A stretch of DNA of 64,000 nt from Lingula anatina (Eukaryota > Brachiopoda > Lingulata > Lingulida > Lingulidae): contig NW_019775769.1 in NCBI RefSeq assembly GCF_001039355.2, forward strand, positions 262,027-326,026. The letters run 5' to 3'. The notes beneath the pieces were generated by a model. It worked only from the letters and a program-made list of their open reading frames with translations. It ran no database searches and had not been told where the DNA came from. Both the position numbers and the translations under genes were made by a program. This document shows positions 62,610 through 64,000 of this stretch, piece by piece. Position 1 is the first letter of the stretch; each line of letters starts with the position of its first letter.

Positions 62610-64000
62610 TTTAAATATGATCTTAACATTCATTTATGAAATGAATGCCAAGTACGTGTAAAATCTAGCTAACTTTATCGTTTTGCTATAATTTTTAATT
62701 TGAATTATTTTTTTATTAATGTATGCCCCGTGCTTTGAACTAAACAAAAGGGGGTCGATGCACGTAACAATAATTTTAATTGTCATATCACAGTATTTCT
62801 GGAGTTATTTCCTCTTCAGCATATGGATTTTTGTAGAACATAATTTAGTATGATAAACTATGTGGAAATATATAAAGATATATGGCTGCTTGTCTGTATA
62901 CTGTAACATGTATATAGCCTACAAGATGGTTTTTGTTCTTTCTAGCTCCGACAGTATGCCGGTCTGTCGTATGCCATTTGGAGGAGACAGAGGGGATTGC
63001 AGGGATAACGACATCGAGAAAGCAGCAATTATCAAAAGTAGAACTGATCACAATTCAAGTCAACAAATATATTCCTTTTAATACAAAGTAACACTGCTGT
63101 GTGCGAAGTTTTTGCGAGAACTGTCATTGAAAGAGCTTTCCGCGTAAAGTTATTTTTAAGCGCACATGTGAAAGACAAACTTACACTTCGAATAACCTTT
63201 TCTCATTTAGACAAAAACAGTTAGGCCTGGCAGATTCAGAGATGGCTGCGAAATTTGTATTACTATTTACTCAGAATTGGACATATATCTTAGCGCTTAA
63301 GACATTGATGTATTTTCATATATTTCCCAGATAGTAGCTTAGAATGTGTTTTAATATGTCACTCTATGGATGTAAATTAACTTAGTTTTACGGCAATCAG
63401 TGGCACTATTATCATACTGAGTCACTTCAACACGTTACTCAAGAACATATGTTTATAATATTCAAGATGTAGCCTCGATAAGACAATGAAAGAAAACATT
63501 TAAAGCATCACCCAGCAGATTTTAATTACCAAAGTCTGAAGTGAAAACAAGAAATATTGCAGTTTCTGCTTACTGGAATTCACTGACTACTAGATTACTA
63601 GAAACCACAGGCAATAAATTGTTAGGGTTCAACTTTGAATTTAAGGCTTATTTTATTATTGTTTTACAAATTGACGCAAAAATACTAGCAAGTTTAAACT
63701 TGTGGATAAAAACAATGTTATTGTCAACGCCAGACGGCCATAATAGATGTGTTAGGTGAGATGGACGCAATCCGCCATCTCATCAATGTGTACACATAAC
63801 AACAGTCGCATTGTTAAAAAATTGGAACTTCACGAACTGATTATTACTACTCAAAATGGAAAACACTGGCTGAGTCCGTAAAAGCAATCAGACGATATTA
63901 CATGCACATAATTTCTGAGAGAAAATAAGACGATTTTAAATAGAGTGGATACTGAGTCTTTGAAAGGATAATTGGTTTCTTTGTTGGGTGAATTGCAGAC
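62610..64000 (+). repeat. Long direct repeat, right copy (last exon and 3' flank)
   Basis: Matches 59121-60499 to the end of the window. It includes a second version of the terminal exon at 62946-63008 with the same acceptor. The upstream exon (58947-59059) is not repeated within the window. Confidence 0.85.
62946..63008 (+). pseudogene. Duplicate of gene 2 terminal exon
   Basis: 63 bases encode '[20 protein letters not shown]' plus TAA, differing from 59464-59526 by one residue (F to Y). The ttctttctag acceptor is intact. Either an allelic copy or an unused downstream exon; no partner exon lies nearby. Confidence 0.65.

Overview
This is a metazoan nuclear genomic window, not microbial. Coding sequence is broken by many GT-AG introns of roughly 100 to 3,700 bases. 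The background is AT-rich and dotted with microsatellites, fold-back repeats, an LTR element and a LINE relic. All protein content is of animal extracellular type: FN3-like, F5/8C discoidin, SRCR, EGF, TIG/IPT and cadherin modules. The gene style, the wild-type-like polymorphism and the abundant short repeats suggest a marine invertebrate (lophotrochozoan or invertebrate deuterostome). I cannot name the species.

Two plus-strand genes account for almost all coding sequence. Gene 1 (1..9647, 5' end outside the window) encodes a type I membrane protein. It has a long ladder of FN3-like modules joined by 'VDTTPP.PG' linkers, an unrecognised inserted domain, a beta-sandwich region, a tandem cadherin-like repeat, an EGF domain, one transmembrane helix and an acidic cytoplasmic tail. 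The exons I traced join in frame and give 2,540 residues within the window.

Gene 2 (11921..59526) encodes a giant secreted-looking protein. The order is signal peptide, F5/8C discoidin domain, four right-handed beta-helix modules each ending in an N[WY]WG motif (an SRCR domain sits inside the series), EGF/laminin-like repeats, a TIG/IPT domain, Ig-like beta domains, a Cys-rich/Gly-rich segment, a conserved region I cannot name, a run of cadherin repeats, a Thr/Pro-rich mucin-like linker, and a short basic helical tail with no transmembrane segment. Two RRKR furin-type sites lie in linkers. With a single copy of the cadherin block, about 55 exons sum to exactly 5,071 codons. The first half resembles the beta-helix plus SRCR plan of the Bark beetle/Anakonda family, but it carries a different C-terminal half.

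The 3' part of gene 2 is assembled with three duplications, all associated with N positions: 46390-47325 against 47918-48853 around a 592-base gap; 48681-53379 against 53382-58187 meeting at a single n; and 59121-60499 against 62610-64000, which repeats the last exon. I interpret these mostly as unmerged haplotypes or overlaps rather than real gene structure. Other elements are an LTR retroelement with 258-bp LTRs and a 4-bp target-site duplication inside a gene 2 intron (minus-strand gag, no recognisable pol, single n inside), a minus-strand LINE 3' fragment, two fold-back elements, and several microsatellites, one of which forms a splice acceptor.
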